From the NCBI RefSeq assembly GCF_004122095.1, contig NZ_SAWZ01000006.1:62001-126000 (forward strand): a stretch of DNA of 64,000 nucleotides, given 5' to 3'. The translations under genes were made by a program, and so were the position numbers. The notes below the pieces were generated by a model, which was given only the letters and a program-made list of their open reading frames with translations, ran no database searches and had not been told where the DNA came from. The stretch's first letter is position 1, and the number at the start of each line of letters is the position of its first letter. The DNA is from Pseudoxanthomonas composti (lineage in GTDB: Bacteria; Pseudomonadota; Gammaproteobacteria; Xanthomonadales; Xanthomonadaceae). Positions 8,775-17,604 of the stretch are shown here, in pieces.

Positions 8775-8809
8775 GCGCGGCTCACCTGCCTGTCACTAAT
8801 GGTTCCCTC

Positions 8810-9052
8810 ATGAAGGCCGACATCCACCCCCAGTACCGCGACGTCGTCTTCCACGATGTCACCTCCGATTTCAAGATCCTGACCCGCTCGACCCTTGCCA
8901 GCAAGGAAACGATCAAGTGGGAAGACGGCAACGAATACCCGCTGCTGAAGGTGGAAATCTCCTCGGCCTCGCACCCGTTCTACACGGGCAAGCACAAGGT
9001 CGTGGACACCGGCGGCCGCATCGACAAGTTCCAGAAGCGTTACCAGAAGTAA
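8810..9052 (+). CDS. rpmE2: 50S ribosomal protein L31 type B (zinc-independent)
   Basis: An 80-residue L31 paralogue with the family start [16 protein letters not shown] and the segment [20 protein letters not shown]. It has no CxxC pair and contains no cysteine, so it is the C-minus type that does not bind zinc. In bacteria with both forms, this type replaces the zinc form under zinc limitation; whether this genome also encodes the zinc form cannot be seen here. It is a single-gene unit with its own consensus promoter and terminator. No Zur-like operator was recognised. Confidence 0.96.
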   Translation: MKADIHPQYRDVVFHDVTSDFKILTRSTLASKETIKWEDGNEYPLLKVEISSASHPFYTGKHKVVDTGGRIDKFQKRYQK

Positions 9053-9080
9053 GCGGCCCTGCCGCAGTAACGTTTGCATG

Positions 9081-9105
9081 AAACGGCCGCGCAAGCGGCC
9101 GTTTT
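9081..9105 (+). terminator. Rho-independent terminator after rpmE2
   Basis: A 10-bp perfect stem AAACGGCCGC / GCGGCCGTTT with a GCAA tetraloop, running into TTTTCATTT. Confidence 0.85.
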
Positions 9106-9222
9106 CATTTGCGCGTGGTGAAGGGGCGCGATGACACCCCGGACAGGTCCTGCCCAGGCGCGCAGGGTCTCATCCTTTGGTCTGGTGCGTTGCAGCAGCC
9201 AGGGGTCGGATTTGGGTGGCTG

Positions 9223-9231
9223 TGCGATAAT
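9223..9231 (+). promoter_or_regulatory. Putative extended -10 promoter of gltA
   Basis: TGC directly precedes GATAAT, about 88 bp before the gltA GTG. No clear -35 hexamer is seen, as expected for an extended -10 promoter. Confidence 0.5.
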
Positions 9232-9318
9232 TTGGGGATTCTTCGGCAATCGCCGCGGATGTCCCACAACGCAATCCCGGATCGCTCCGGGAGAAGCACC
9301 CCACGTAAGGAGCGCACT

Positions 9319-10599
9319 GTGTCCGAACTTGACAAGGTCACGCTGAACGCCGGCGACAAAGCCGTCGCCCTGCCTGTCTTGAAACCGACGCTTGGCAACG
9401 ACTGTGTCGACATTTCCAAGCTGACCAAGGAAACCGGTCTCTTCACCTACGACCCGGGCTTCGGCGCCACCGCCAGCTGCAAGTCGGCCATCACCTACAT
9501 CGATGGCGACCAGGGCGTGCTGCTGTATCGCGGCTACCCGATCGACCAGCTGGCCGAGAAGTCCAGCTTCACCGAAGTCTCCTACCTGCTGATGAACGGC
9601 GAGCTGCCCAGCGCCGCCGAGCTGGCCAAGTTCGAGGACGAGGTGACGCATCACACGATGATGCACGAGTCGCTCAAGGCCTTCCTGCAGGGCTTCCGCC
9701 ACGACGCGCACCCGATGGCCATGCTGGCCGCCTCGGTGGCCTCGATGTCGGCGTTCTACCATGACACCCTGGACCTGCAGGACCCCGAGCAGCGCCGCCT
9801 GGCCGCGATCCGCCTGATCGCCAAGATGCCCACGCTGGCCGCTGCCGCCTATCGCTATTCGATCGGCCACCCGATCCGCTACCCGCGCAACAGCCTGGGC
9901 TACACTGAGCGCTTCCTGCACATGATGTTCGAAGTGCCCAGCGAGGAACTCGAGCTGAGCCCGGTGATCGCCAAGGCGATGGATCTGCTGTTCATCCTGC
10001 ACGCCGATCACGAGCAGAACGCCTCCACCTCCACCGTGCGCCTGGTCGGCTCCACCGGTGCCAACCCCTACGCCTCGGTCGCCGCCGGCATCACCGCGCT
10101 GTGGGGTCCGGCCCATGGCGGCGCCAACGAGGCCGTGCTCAAGCAGCTGGCCGAGATCGGCGATGCCAAGAACGTGGCCAAGGCCGTCGAACGCGCCAAG
10201 GACAAGAACGACCCGTTCCGCCTGATGGGCTTCGGCCACCGCGTCTACAAGAACTTCGACCCGCGCGCCAAGATCATCCGCGAGATGACCCACAAGGTGC
10301 TCGGCGAGCTGGGCGTGAACGACCCGCTGCTGGATGTGGCGATGAAGCTGGAAGAGTTCGCGCTGAAGGACGACTACTTCGTCGAGCGCAAGCTGTATCC
10401 GAACGTGGATTTCTACAGCGGCATCATCTACAAGGCGCTGAAGATCCCGACCGAGATGTTCACGGTGCTGTTCGCCATCGGTCGCACCCCGGGCTGGGTG
10501 TCGCATTGGCTGGAACAGCAGGTCGACCCGGACGCCCGCATCGGCCGTCCGCGCCAGATCTACACCGGCTCGCCCAAGCGCGACTACGCCAAGGCCTGA
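9319..10599 (+). CDS. gltA: Citrate synthase (type II)
   Basis: A 426-residue enzyme condensing acetyl-CoA and oxaloacetate to citrate, the entry step of the TCA cycle. Catalytic-region motifs include [25 protein letters not shown] and [14 protein letters not shown]. The length and N terminus match the hexameric, NADH-sensitive type of Gram-negative bacteria. The GTG start was chosen because it has a TAAGGAG ribosome-binding site and the protein then begins VSELDKVTL as in relatives; the upstream in-frame extension is non-conserved. It is a single-gene unit with its own promoter and terminator. Confidence 0.97.
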   Translation: MSELDKVTLNAGDKAVALPVLKPTLGNDCVDISKLTKETGLFTYDPGFGATASCKSAITYIDGDQGVLLYRGYPIDQLAEKSSFTEVSYLLMNGELPSAAELAKFEDEVTHHTMMHESLKAFLQGFRHDAHPMAMLAASVASMSAFYHDTLDLQDPEQRRLAAIRLIAKMPTLAAAAYRYSIGHPIRYPRNSLGYTERFLHMMFEVPSEELELSPVIAKAMDLLFILHADHEQNASTSTVRLVGSTGANPYASVAAGITALWGPAHGGANEAVLKQLAEIGDAKNVAKAVERAKDKNDPFRLMGFGHRVYKNFDPRAKIIREMTHKVLGELGVNDPLLDVAMKLEEFALKDDYFVERKLYPNVDFYSGIIYKALKIPTEMFTVLFAIGRTPGWVSHWLEQQVDPDARIGRPRQIYTGSPKRDYAKA

Positions 10600-10623
10600 G
10601 CCTTCGCGCCTGCGCAGTCCTGG

Positions 10624-10650
10624 ACGCCCCGCCTCGCGCGGGGCGTTCGC
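10624..10650 (+). terminator. Terminator after gltA
   Basis: A 9-bp stem ACGCCCCGC / GCGGGGCGT with a 5-base loop, followed by TCGCGTTT. GC-rich with a short U-tract. Confidence 0.7.
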
Positions 10651-10758
10651 GTTTGACGCCCCGCGGGCGGCTTGCGGGCATGACCATCGACGGATACCGG
10701 ACAGGCCATCAGCCGCGCTATCGTCGCCGCACCTATCGATGGGGAAGGGAGTCTTGCC

Positions 10759-12147
10759 ATGCGTGTGTTCCGACTGGCCGTGCTGGCCGCCGGGCTGAGC
10801 CTTGCCGTGTCCGCCACGGCCGCAACACCGGACCGCTGGGAACTCCCGGTGGCGACCAAGCAGCTATCCAACGGACTGACCGTGGTGGTCTCCGAAGACC
10901 ACAGCGCACCGGTGGTCGGCATCAGCGTGGTCTACCACGTGGGCATGCGGCTGGAGCCGCGCAACCGCACCGGCTTCGCGCACCTGTTCGAGCACCTGAT
11001 GTTCCAGGGCACGCCGGAGTCGAAGAAGGGCGTGTTCGACAGCGTCATCACCGGCGGCGGCGGCCGCAACAACGGTTCCACGCGCGCGGACTTCACCAAC
11101 TACATCGAGACCGCGCCCAGATCGGCGCTGGAGCCGATGCTGTGGCTGGAAGCGGACCGCATGAAGACTCTGGACTTCAACCCGACCACGCTGAAGAACC
11201 AGCAGGACGTGGTGAAGGAGGAGATCCGCAACAACGTGAAGAACCAGCCCTATGGCGGCTTCATGTGGATCGACATCGGCCAGCAGGCCTTCCAGAAATG
11301 GGAGAACAACCACGACGGCTACGGCAGCTTCCAGGACCTGGAGAACGCCAGCCTGGAGGACGTGCGCGCCTTCCATCGCGATTACTACGGCCCCAACAAC
11401 GCGGTGCTGGCCATCGCCGGCGACGTCACCCCGGAGCAGGGTTTCGCCCTGGCGCAGAAGTACTTCGGCGCGATCCCCGCGCGCGAGACGCCGGCCAAGC
11501 CCGATTACCGCGAGGGCCTGAACACCGCCGAGAAGCGCGTCGTGCAGTCCGATGCGCTGGCGCAGGTGCCGGCGATCGCCGCGGCCTGGAAGATGCCCGA
11601 CCGCGGCAGCAAGGACCAGGCGCCGATGGCGGTGCTGGGCGCGCTGCTGGCCGGCGGCGATGCCTCGCGGCTGTACCAGGGGCTGGTCAAGGGCCGCGAG
11701 TTGGCGCTGAACGTGGACAGCCTCTATGGTTTGACCAGCGCCTGGGAATACGACGGCCCGACCTTGTTCACCGTGTTCGCGCTGTACAAGCCCGATAGCA
11801 GCGCCGAGGCGGTGCTCAAGGGCATCGACGAAGAAGTGGCCAGGATCGCCAGCGAGGGCGTGGACGCGCCGACCCTGGCGCGGGTCAAGACCCAGCTGCT
11901 GGCCGAGTGGTACGACGGCATGGAGATGTTCCTGGACCGCGCCGATACGCTGGCCAAGCTGCAGACGCTGTGGGGCGATGCCAAGGTCGCCAACCAGATC
12001 CCGGGCTGGATCGAGCAGGTCACCGCCGCCGACGTGCAGCGCGTGGCCAAGACCTACCTGACCCAGGCCAACCGCACGGTCATCGACCGCAAGCCGGCGG
12101 CCATGTTGCAGCCATCCACCGCGCCCGCCGCCAAGACCCAGCCCTGA
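10759..12147 (+). CDS. Secreted M16 family zinc peptidase, catalytic subunit
   Basis: A 462-residue protein with a Sec signal peptide (hydrophobic residues about 6-20, cleavage near ATAA). The inverted zinc motif HLFEH is intact at 75-79, with a downstream glutamate in the VVKEEIRNN segment as third-ligand candidate. It is therefore the catalytic half of a bacterial pitrilysin/insulinase-like M16B pair, acting in the periplasm or membrane on short peptides. The next gene, 11 bp downstream, encodes an M16 protein without the metal site; such pairs form heterodimers. A GGAAGGGA ribosome-binding site precedes the ATG. Confidence 0.93.
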   Translation: MRVFRLAVLAAGLSLAVSATAATPDRWELPVATKQLSNGLTVVVSEDHSAPVVGISVVYHVGMRLEPRNRTGFAHLFEHLMFQGTPESKKGVFDSVITGGGGRNNGSTRADFTNYIETAPRSALEPMLWLEADRMKTLDFNPTTLKNQQDVVKEEIRNNVKNQPYGGFMWIDIGQQAFQKWENNHDGYGSFQDLENASLEDVRAFHRDYYGPNNAVLAIAGDVTPEQGFALAQKYFGAIPARETPAKPDYREGLNTAEKRVVQSDALAQVPAIAAAWKMPDRGSKDQAPMAVLGALLAGGDASRLYQGLVKGRELALNVDSLYGLTSAWEYDGPTLFTVFALYKPDSSAEAVLKGIDEEVARIASEGVDAPTLARVKTQLLAEWYDGMEMFLDRADTLAKLQTLWGDAKVANQIPGWIEQVTAADVQRVAKTYLTQANRTVIDRKPAAMLQPSTAPAAKTQP

Positions 12148-12158
12148 AGGAGCACGCC

Positions 12159-13577
12159 ATGAGCATGATGCGCATCATTCCCTTGTCGCTGGCCCTTGCC
12201 CTGGCCTTGAGCCCCGGCCTGCACGCCGCCGAAAAGGCCGCCTTGCCGGCCGCGCTGCCGGCCTACGGCGCCGACAAACCGCTGCCGGTCCCGGCGATCG
12301 AGAAGAAGACCCTCGCCAACGGCCTGGAGGTCTGGGTCGTGCCGCGCCAGGGCGTTCCGCGCGTGGACTACGTGCTGGCGCTGCGCGAAGCCGGCCTGGC
12401 CGCCGACCCGGCCAATGCGCCGGGCTTTGCCAGCCTGTTCGCCGGCCTGCTGACCGAGGGCACCGGGCAGCACGATGCCCGCCAGATTGCCGAGCTGGCG
12501 CAGGGCATGGGCGGCGGCCTGTCGGCCACGGCCAGCAACGATGCGGTGTTCCTCAGCGCCCATGCGCTGGCCTCGCACGGCACGCCGATGCTGCAGTTGC
12601 TGGCCGAAGTCGCCCGCCAGCCGACCTTTCCGGAAAACGAGGTGCGCCTGGCGCAGGCCAACGCCGCCCAGCAGCTGAAGGCCTCCGAGTCGCAGCCCTC
12701 GTTCCGGGCTTCGCGCGCGCTGCTCAAGGCGGTCTATGGCGAGCACCCATACGCGCGTACGCAACTGGCCGAATCCACCATCCCGGCCCTGACCCATGGC
12801 GCGCTGGAAGCTGCCCACCAGGCGCGCTTCCAGCCCAAGCGTGCGCTGCTGGTGATCACCGGGCGGGTGACGCCGGCCCAGGCCTTTGCCGAGGCCGAAC
12901 GTGCCTTCGGCGACTGGAAAGCCGAGGGCAAGGCCGTGGCCGCCACGCCGAAGGCGCTGTCCGACGTGGCGCCCACGCGCGTGGTGCTGCAGCGCGATGG
13001 CAGTGTGCAATCCACCTTCCGCATCGGTCGCCCGGCCATTGCCGCTACAGATGTCGACTACGTGCCGATGCAGCTGGCCAGCACCGTGCTCGGCAGCGGC
13101 ATCAGCAGCCGCCTCAACCAGAACCTGCGCGAGGAAAAGGGCTACACCTATGGCGCCGGCGCGGGACTGGCCGCCGCGCGCGAAGGCGGCAACGTCATCG
13201 CCCAGGCCGATGTGCGCAACGAGGTCACCGGCGCCTCGCTCAAGGAGTTCTTCCACGAGTTCCAGCGGCTGGGGCAGGAGCCGGTGCCGGCGAAGGAACT
13301 GGATGCGGTCAAGCGCTATGTCGCTGGCGGTTATCTGATCACCAACCAGTTGCAGGGATCGGTGGCCCTGAGCCTGGCGCGCAACTGGGCGGTGGGACTG
13401 CCGGCGGAATTCCTGGGCCAGTACGTGCCCAAGATCCGCCAGGTCGATGCGGCCACCCTGCAGCAGGTGGCCAAGCGTTACTGGGACCCGGCCCAGCAGA
13501 GCGTGGTGGTGGTGGGCGATGCGGCGCAGGTGGCCGAGCAGCTCAAGCCGTTCGGGACGTTCAAGATCGAGCGCTGA
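12159..13577 (+). CDS. Secreted M16 family protein, non-catalytic partner
   Basis: A 472-residue protein with a signal peptide ending near LHAA. At the place of the HxxEH motif it has SLFAG at 92-96, so both histidines and the catalytic glutamate are gone. It keeps the RxxxGxxY-type motif of the inactive subunit in LREEKGYTYGAGAGL, which contributes substrate-binding residues in M16 heterodimers. With the preceding gene it should form an active/inactive pair. The 11-bp spacing with an AAGGAG site implies co-transcription. A shared bidirectional hairpin follows. Confidence 0.92.
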   Translation: MSMMRIIPLSLALALALSPGLHAAEKAALPAALPAYGADKPLPVPAIEKKTLANGLEVWVVPRQGVPRVDYVLALREAGLAADPANAPGFASLFAGLLTEGTGQHDARQIAELAQGMGGGLSATASNDAVFLSAHALASHGTPMLQLLAEVARQPTFPENEVRLAQANAAQQLKASESQPSFRASRALLKAVYGEHPYARTQLAESTIPALTHGALEAAHQARFQPKRALLVITGRVTPAQAFAEAERAFGDWKAEGKAVAATPKALSDVAPTRVVLQRDGSVQSTFRIGRPAIAATDVDYVPMQLASTVLGSGISSRLNQNLREEKGYTYGAGAGLAAAREGGNVIAQADVRNEVTGASLKEFFHEFQRLGQEPVPAKELDAVKRYVAGGYLITNQLQGSVALSLARNWAVGLPAEFLGQYVPKIRQVDAATLQQVAKRYWDPAQQSVVVVGDAAQVAEQLKPFGTFKIER

Positions 13578-13610
13578 GCGCAGGCGCGGACCTGGCGCCT
13601 GCTCGAACAC

Positions 13611-13636
13611 GAACGCCCCGCTCAGCGGGGCGTTCG
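13611..13636. terminator. Bidirectional terminator between M16 pair and efflux operon
   Basis: An 11-bp perfect stem GAACGCCCCGC / GCGGGGCGTTC with a 3-base loop between two convergent units, so it can serve both strands. U-tracts are short on both sides. Confidence 0.65.
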
Positions 13637-13655
13637 CGTCTGGCGCTGCAGCAGA

Positions 13656-14660
13656 TCAACCGCGCTTGCGTGGATGCACGGTGATCGAGGCGGTCATGCC
13701 CGCGGCCAGCACCGTATCGGCCGGCACGCTGGCCGGATCGATGCGCACGCGCACCGGGACGCGCTGGGCCAAGCGGATCCAGTTGAAGGTGGGGCTGACG
13801 TCGGCCAGCAGGTCCTGGCTGCTGGTGGGGTTGTCGGCATCGGTGATGCCGTGGGCGATGCCTTCCACGGTCCCACGCAGGACCCGGCCGCCGCTCATCA
13901 GGCGGATGTCGGCGGCATCGCCGGGGTGGATCATCGGCAACTTGGTTTCCTCGAAGTAGCCGTAGATCCACAGGCTGTCGTTGCGCACCAGGGCCATGCG
14001 CGCGGCGCCGGCGCTGGCGTAGTCGCCCACGCGGACATCCAGATTGGTGATGTAGCCGGCGGCGGTGGCGCGCACGGTGGCGCGCTCCAGGTTGAGCCGG
14101 GCCAGGTCGAGCGCGGCCTGGGCCTGCTCGACGGCGGCCAGCGCCTGCGCCTGCGAGGCCGTGGCCGCGCTGCGATTGGCCTGGGCCTGGCGCACGGCCG
14201 CCTGCGCGGCGCGCGCGGTGGCCACCGCATCGGCGCGGGCTTCGGCCGAGATCACCGCGGCCGCGCGCTGCCGGCGCTCGGACTGCGACGCGTACTTCTG
14301 GTAATCCGCCTCGCTGGCCGCGGTGCCGGCGTTGGCCGCGGAGATGCTGGCGCCGGCCGCGCGCGCCGCGGCCTGCGCGGCGGACAGGTCGGCCTGCGCC
14401 TGCGCCACGGCCAGCTCGAAACGGCGCGCGTCGATGCGGAACAGCACATCGCCCGCCTTCACCTGCTGGTTGTCGCGCACCTCCACCGCGCCGACCAGTC
14501 CGGACACATCCGGGGCGACGCGGACGATCTCCGCACGCACCCGGCCATCGCGTGTCCAGGGCGAATACATGGAATGGCGCCACAGCGCATGGGCGATGAG
14601 CGCGGCGGCCAGCACGACCACGACAGTCAGGCTGGCGCGGATCAGGGATTGGGTCTTCAT
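13656..14660 (-). CDS. HlyD-family periplasmic adaptor (AaeA/EmrA-like)
   Basis: A 334-residue membrane-fusion protein: one N-terminal membrane helix (about residues 10-28), a lipoyl half-motif (VRDNQQVKAGDVLFRID), a long alanine-rich coiled coil (about 85-190), the second lipoyl half and a beta-barrel (VGDYASAGAARMALV, then GYFEETKL). It would bridge an inner-membrane pump to an outer-membrane channel. Gene order with DUF1656 and FUSC proteins matches the aaeXAB p-hydroxybenzoate efflux system, so hydroxylated aromatic acids are plausible substrates; this is inference. It is the last gene of the minus-strand operon. Confidence 0.93.
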   Translation of the reverse strand: MKTQSLIRASLTVVVVLAAALIAHALWRHSMYSPWTRDGRVRAEIVRVAPDVSGLVGAVEVRDNQQVKAGDVLFRIDARRFELAVAQAQADLSAAQAAARAAGASISAANAGTAASEADYQKYASQSERRQRAAAVISAEARADAVATARAAQAAVRQAQANRSAATASQAQALAAVEQAQAALDLARLNLERATVRATAAGYITNLDVRVGDYASAGAARMALVRNDSLWIYGYFEETKLPMIHPGDAADIRLMSGGRVLRGTVEGIAHGITDADNPTSSQDLLADVSPTFNWIRLAQRVPVRVRIDPASVPADTVLAAGMTASITVHPRKRG

Positions 14661-14668
14661 GGCGATTC

Positions 14669-14872
14669 TCAGTTCAACAGGGCCAGGCCCATCAGTCCGA
14701 ACACGCAGACGTACAGGCCAAGGCGGAAAAGCGGCGGGTGCCAGGCGTAGCGGTACAGGCCGAGCCGGCCGGCCAGGCCGTCGAGCAGCCAGAACAGCAC
14801 GAACAGGCCGGCGGCCAGCACCAGCAGGCCGGGCACGTAGACGCCACCGAGGGAGATTTCAGCGGGCAGCAT
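14669..14872 (-). CDS. DUF1656 small membrane protein (AaeX-like)
   Basis: A 67-residue protein with two predicted membrane helices (about residues 10-30 and 45-65) and the family start PAEISLGGVYVPGLL. DUF1656 proteins occur between FUSC/AaeB and HlyD/AaeA genes; their role in efflux is not well established. The ATG is preferred over an in-frame TTG two codons upstream. It overlaps the end of the FUSC gene by 14 bp, consistent with translational coupling. Confidence 0.88.
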   Translation of the reverse strand: MLPAEISLGGVYVPGLLVLAAGLFVLFWLLDGLAGRLGLYRYAWHPPLFRLGLYVCVFGLMGLALLN

Positions 14873-17018
14873 GGTCAAGGGCTCCGGGCGGGGAGGGCAG
14901 GTCTGAGTCGGTCATGGCCAGCACCGAGTCGGCATCGCGCAGGGCGCTTCGCAGCAGGTGCAGGTGCTGGCGCACCGGTTGCAGCGTGCTCGGCACCGCA
15001 CCGTCGCCGCCGGTCAGCGCCAGCGCCGCGTCCAGGTGCGAAAGCGCGCGGGCATGCTCGGCCGGGGAGGGCGCCTCGTAGAGTCGCGCAATGGCCGCAG
15101 CGGCCGCATCGATGTGCGCCTCCAGCGTCGGTGGCAGCGCCGCATCCACGCTGTCGTGGCGCAGTTCGATCAGGGTGCGCCCGGTCTCGTGCACCGACAG
15201 CGCCCAGGCCAGCAGCAGGCGCGATTCGTCGCTGTTGGGTTCGGTGTGATTGATGACCTGCAGGAACAGGTCGCGGCTGACACTCTCGAAGCGCGGCGCC
15301 AGCCCCTCCAGCGGCGCCTTGGCGGCCAGGGTCACCTGGCGGCGCAGCTCGCGCTGCAGGCGTTGGCGTTGCCAGCGCGTGCCGATCACCGATGGGATCA
15401 GCTGGAAGGCCAGCAGCGCCAGGATGGCGCCGATCACGAAGGCCACGGCGTTGTTGAGGAAGCTGGCGATATCGAAGCTCGGCGACAGCCCGAGGCTCAT
15501 CGGCACCAGCGTGCCCAGGCACATGCCCAGGCTGAGCCCGAACAGCGGCGGCCGGGTGGACAGGTACACCGGCACCATCAGGAAGGGCAGGGTGCCGGCC
15601 ACCAGCATCAGGTAGCCGTTCAACTGCGGCATTACCAGGGCCACGCAGACGAAGGCCTGCAGGGCGCCGAGCGCAAAGCCCTTGGTGATCTGGGCCGCCG
15701 TCACCGCGGGGTTGGGGATGGCCGCGAGGATGGCGGTGAAGGCGATCACGTTGGCCATGGCGCCGGCACCGCTGACCCAGCCGCTCTGCAGCCAGGCCAG
15801 GCCCAGCCCCAGGGAGACCAGGAAGCTGCGCAACACGGTCACCGCCACGGCGGCGCGGTCGGTGGCGTAGCGGAAACTCACTCGCTCGTCCGCGCGCGCC
15901 AGCTTGCCGCCGATGCCCGGCTGCTGCATGGCGGCCGCGGTATGGCAGAGGTCGCGCAGTTCCTCGATGAAGCGCTGCAGCAGCGAGGCGCCACTGTCGA
16001 AATCCTCCCAACGCTCGCTCGGCAGGCTGGCGCGCAAGGCCGCGCCACGCGCCGGCAGTTGCTCCAGCACGCGATCCAGGTGCCGGGTCATGCCCTCGAA
16101 CTGCCCAGCCGCGCGCTGGGCCAGGGCCTGTCCCAAAGGCGCATACAGCTGGATCAGCGCCTGGGCCACGGCGTCGTCCTGGCGCTCGCGCAGCAGGCGA
16201 TTGATCAGGTGATGCAGCGACTGGAAGCGCGTGGAGCTGGCCATGAAGCGCTGGTTGAGCAGGCGCATGCGCCGGCTGCGCACGCGCGCTTCCGGGTCCT
16301 CGAACACCACCGAGGCACGCAGGTCCTCCAGCGCCATGCTCTGGCGCACAAAGCGCAGGTGCGCCTGCTCCATGGCCTTGCGTGGCAATGCGCCGCGGGT
16401 GCCGTCGCGGACGAAGTCCAGGAAGCCATCGAGCAGCGCCGTGGCCGCCGTGCGCAGGCTGGCGCGCAGGCGCACCGGGAACACCACGTCGAATACCGCC
16501 GTGCTGACCAGCAGGCCCAGCATCACCTCGGTCACGCGCGCCACGGCCAGGTCGAACAGCAGCGTCGGTGTGTTGATCGCCGGCAGCGCGATGATCGCCA
16601 CCGTGTACCCGGACAGGACGAAGCCGTAGGAGCGGAAGTTGCGGAACATCAGCGCGCCGCCGGCGCACAGCCCCACCCACAGCGAGAGCACCAGCAGGAA
16701 GGGCAGCGGCTGCTGCGGGAACAGCGCCACCATGGTCACCGCGGCGATGCTGCCCACGCCGGTACCGAGCGCGCGGTAGAAGGCCTTGGCCAGCACCATG
16801 CCGCTTTGGCGGTGCATCACCACGAACACGGTAATCATCGCCGTGGATGGCGAGGCCAGCCCCAGCCGCATGGCGATCATGCCGGCCAGGTAGACCGACA
16901 GCAGCACCTTGAACACGAACAGCCAGGCGCTGCCTTCCCCGCGCAGGCTCTCGCGCACCAGCGCCCAGGCGGCTTGCGCGCGGCTGGGCGCTGGCGAAGT
17001 GGCGGCCGGGACGGACAT
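14859..17018 (-). CDS. FUSC-family aromatic-acid exporter (AaeB-like)
   Basis: A 719-residue inner-membrane protein with two blocks of membrane helices, each followed by a cytoplasmic helical domain, as in FUSC/AaeB pumps (helices from about residue 30, and again after about 360). With the HlyD-type adaptor and DUF1656 protein downstream it should form an export system for aromatic carboxylates or related toxic compounds. The ATG overlaps the MarR stop codon as ATGA, indicating coupling to the regulator. Enterobacterial aaeXAB is controlled by the LysR-type AaeR, whereas here a MarR-type gene heads the operon. Confidence 0.92.
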   Translation of the reverse strand: MSVPAATSPAPSRAQAAWALVRESLRGEGSAWLFVFKVLLSVYLAGMIAMRLGLASPSTAMITVFVVMHRQSGMVLAKAFYRALGTGVGSIAAVTMVALFPQQPLPFLLVLSLWVGLCAGGALMFRNFRSYGFVLSGYTVAIIALPAINTPTLLFDLAVARVTEVMLGLLVSTAVFDVVFPVRLRASLRTAATALLDGFLDFVRDGTRGALPRKAMEQAHLRFVRQSMALEDLRASVVFEDPEARVRSRRMRLLNQRFMASSTRFQSLHHLINRLLRERQDDAVAQALIQLYAPLGQALAQRAAGQFEGMTRHLDRVLEQLPARGAALRASLPSERWEDFDSGASLLQRFIEELRDLCHTAAAMQQPGIGGKLARADERVSFRYATDRAAVAVTVLRSFLVSLGLGLAWLQSGWVSGAGAMANVIAFTAILAAIPNPAVTAAQITKGFALGALQAFVCVALVMPQLNGYLMLVAGTLPFLMVPVYLSTRPPLFGLSLGMCLGTLVPMSLGLSPSFDIASFLNNAVAFVIGAILALLAFQLIPSVIGTRWQRQRLQRELRRQVTLAAKAPLEGLAPRFESVSRDLFLQVINHTEPNSDESRLLLAWALSVHETGRTLIELRHDSVDAALPPTLEAHIDAAAAAIARLYEAPSPAEHARALSHLDAALALTGGDGAVPSTLQPVRQHLHLLRSALRDADSVLAMTDSDLPSPPGALDHAAR

Positions 17019-17515
17019 CAGGCGGACTGTTCCACGCCGGCCAGCAGGCGCTTGAGCAGGGACAGCAGCTGCGCCTGCTCGCCCGCATCCAGCGCGCTGG
17101 CATAGCCGGCCAGCTGTGCGCTGATCTCCGGCATAAAGCTGGCGATCAGCGCCTGGCCCTTGGGGGTGAGCCGCAGCCGCCACATCCGCCGGTCCTGCGC
17201 GCTGGGCGCGCGCTCGATCAGCTGCTTGTCCACCAGTTGCGTGGTCAGCCGGGTGATGTTGGCCGACTTCTCGGCGATGGCATCGCCCAGCTGCGAGGGG
17301 CTGAGCACGCCATCGCTGCTGGCGCTGAGCATCATCAGCGCGTTGTACTCGGGATAGGTCAGCCCATAGCGGCGCAGCAGCTCGTTGCCCTGGTCTTGGG
17401 TCAGCTTGTGGAGCAGCTTGACCATGCGCACGATCGCGCTGGCCTGCGGCGGAAACTGCGGGTGCTGCCTGGCCATGGCCGCGAGCAGCGCTTCAGTGGC
17501 TTGGAATCGACTCAC
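17018..17515 (-). CDS. MarR-family transcriptional regulator
   Basis: A 165-residue winged-helix protein. The recognition region SPSQLGDAIAEKSANITRLTTQLVDKQLIERAPSAQDRRMW... shows the MarR helix-turn-helix and the D-x-R wing (QDRRMWRLRLTPKG). MarR proteins often repress efflux operons and release DNA on binding phenolic ligands, which suits the co-transcribed efflux genes. The start is GTG. An AT-rich, partly palindromic stretch lies directly upstream and is the likely autoregulatory operator. Confidence 0.92.
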   Translation of the reverse strand: MSRFQATEALLAAMARQHPQFPPQASAIVRMVKLLHKLTQDQGNELLRRYGLTYPEYNALMMLSASSDGVLSPSQLGDAIAEKSANITRLTTQLVDKQLIERAPSAQDRRMWRLRLTPKGQALIASFMPEISAQLAGYASALDAGEQAQLLSLLKRLLAGVEQSA

Positions 17516-17529
17516 GGTTATGCGCCTTT

Positions 17530-17560
17530 ATTTCAGATGCGTATATTACATTAATGAAAT
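17530..17560 (-). promoter_or_regulatory. Candidate MarR operator/promoter
   Basis: ATTTCA and TGAAAT form inverted half-sites with a 19-bp spacer in a sharply AT-rich patch. On the minus strand it contains TAATAT as a possible -10 box. Its place directly before the marR-type GTG fits an autoregulated promoter. Confidence 0.45.
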
Positions 17561-17604
17561 AAATGGCATCGAAACAGCGCTTCACGACCTTGAATGGCGC
17601 TAGC

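Noticed and set aside
9109-9318. Longer citrate synthase starting 70 codons upstream
   Set aside because: The upstream part contains the probable promoter and no conserved sequence; the GTG has a TAAGGAG site and gives the normal length.
14878-14878. TTG start for the DUF1656 protein
   Set aside because: The ATG two codons downstream has GGAG at a good distance and matches the family start.
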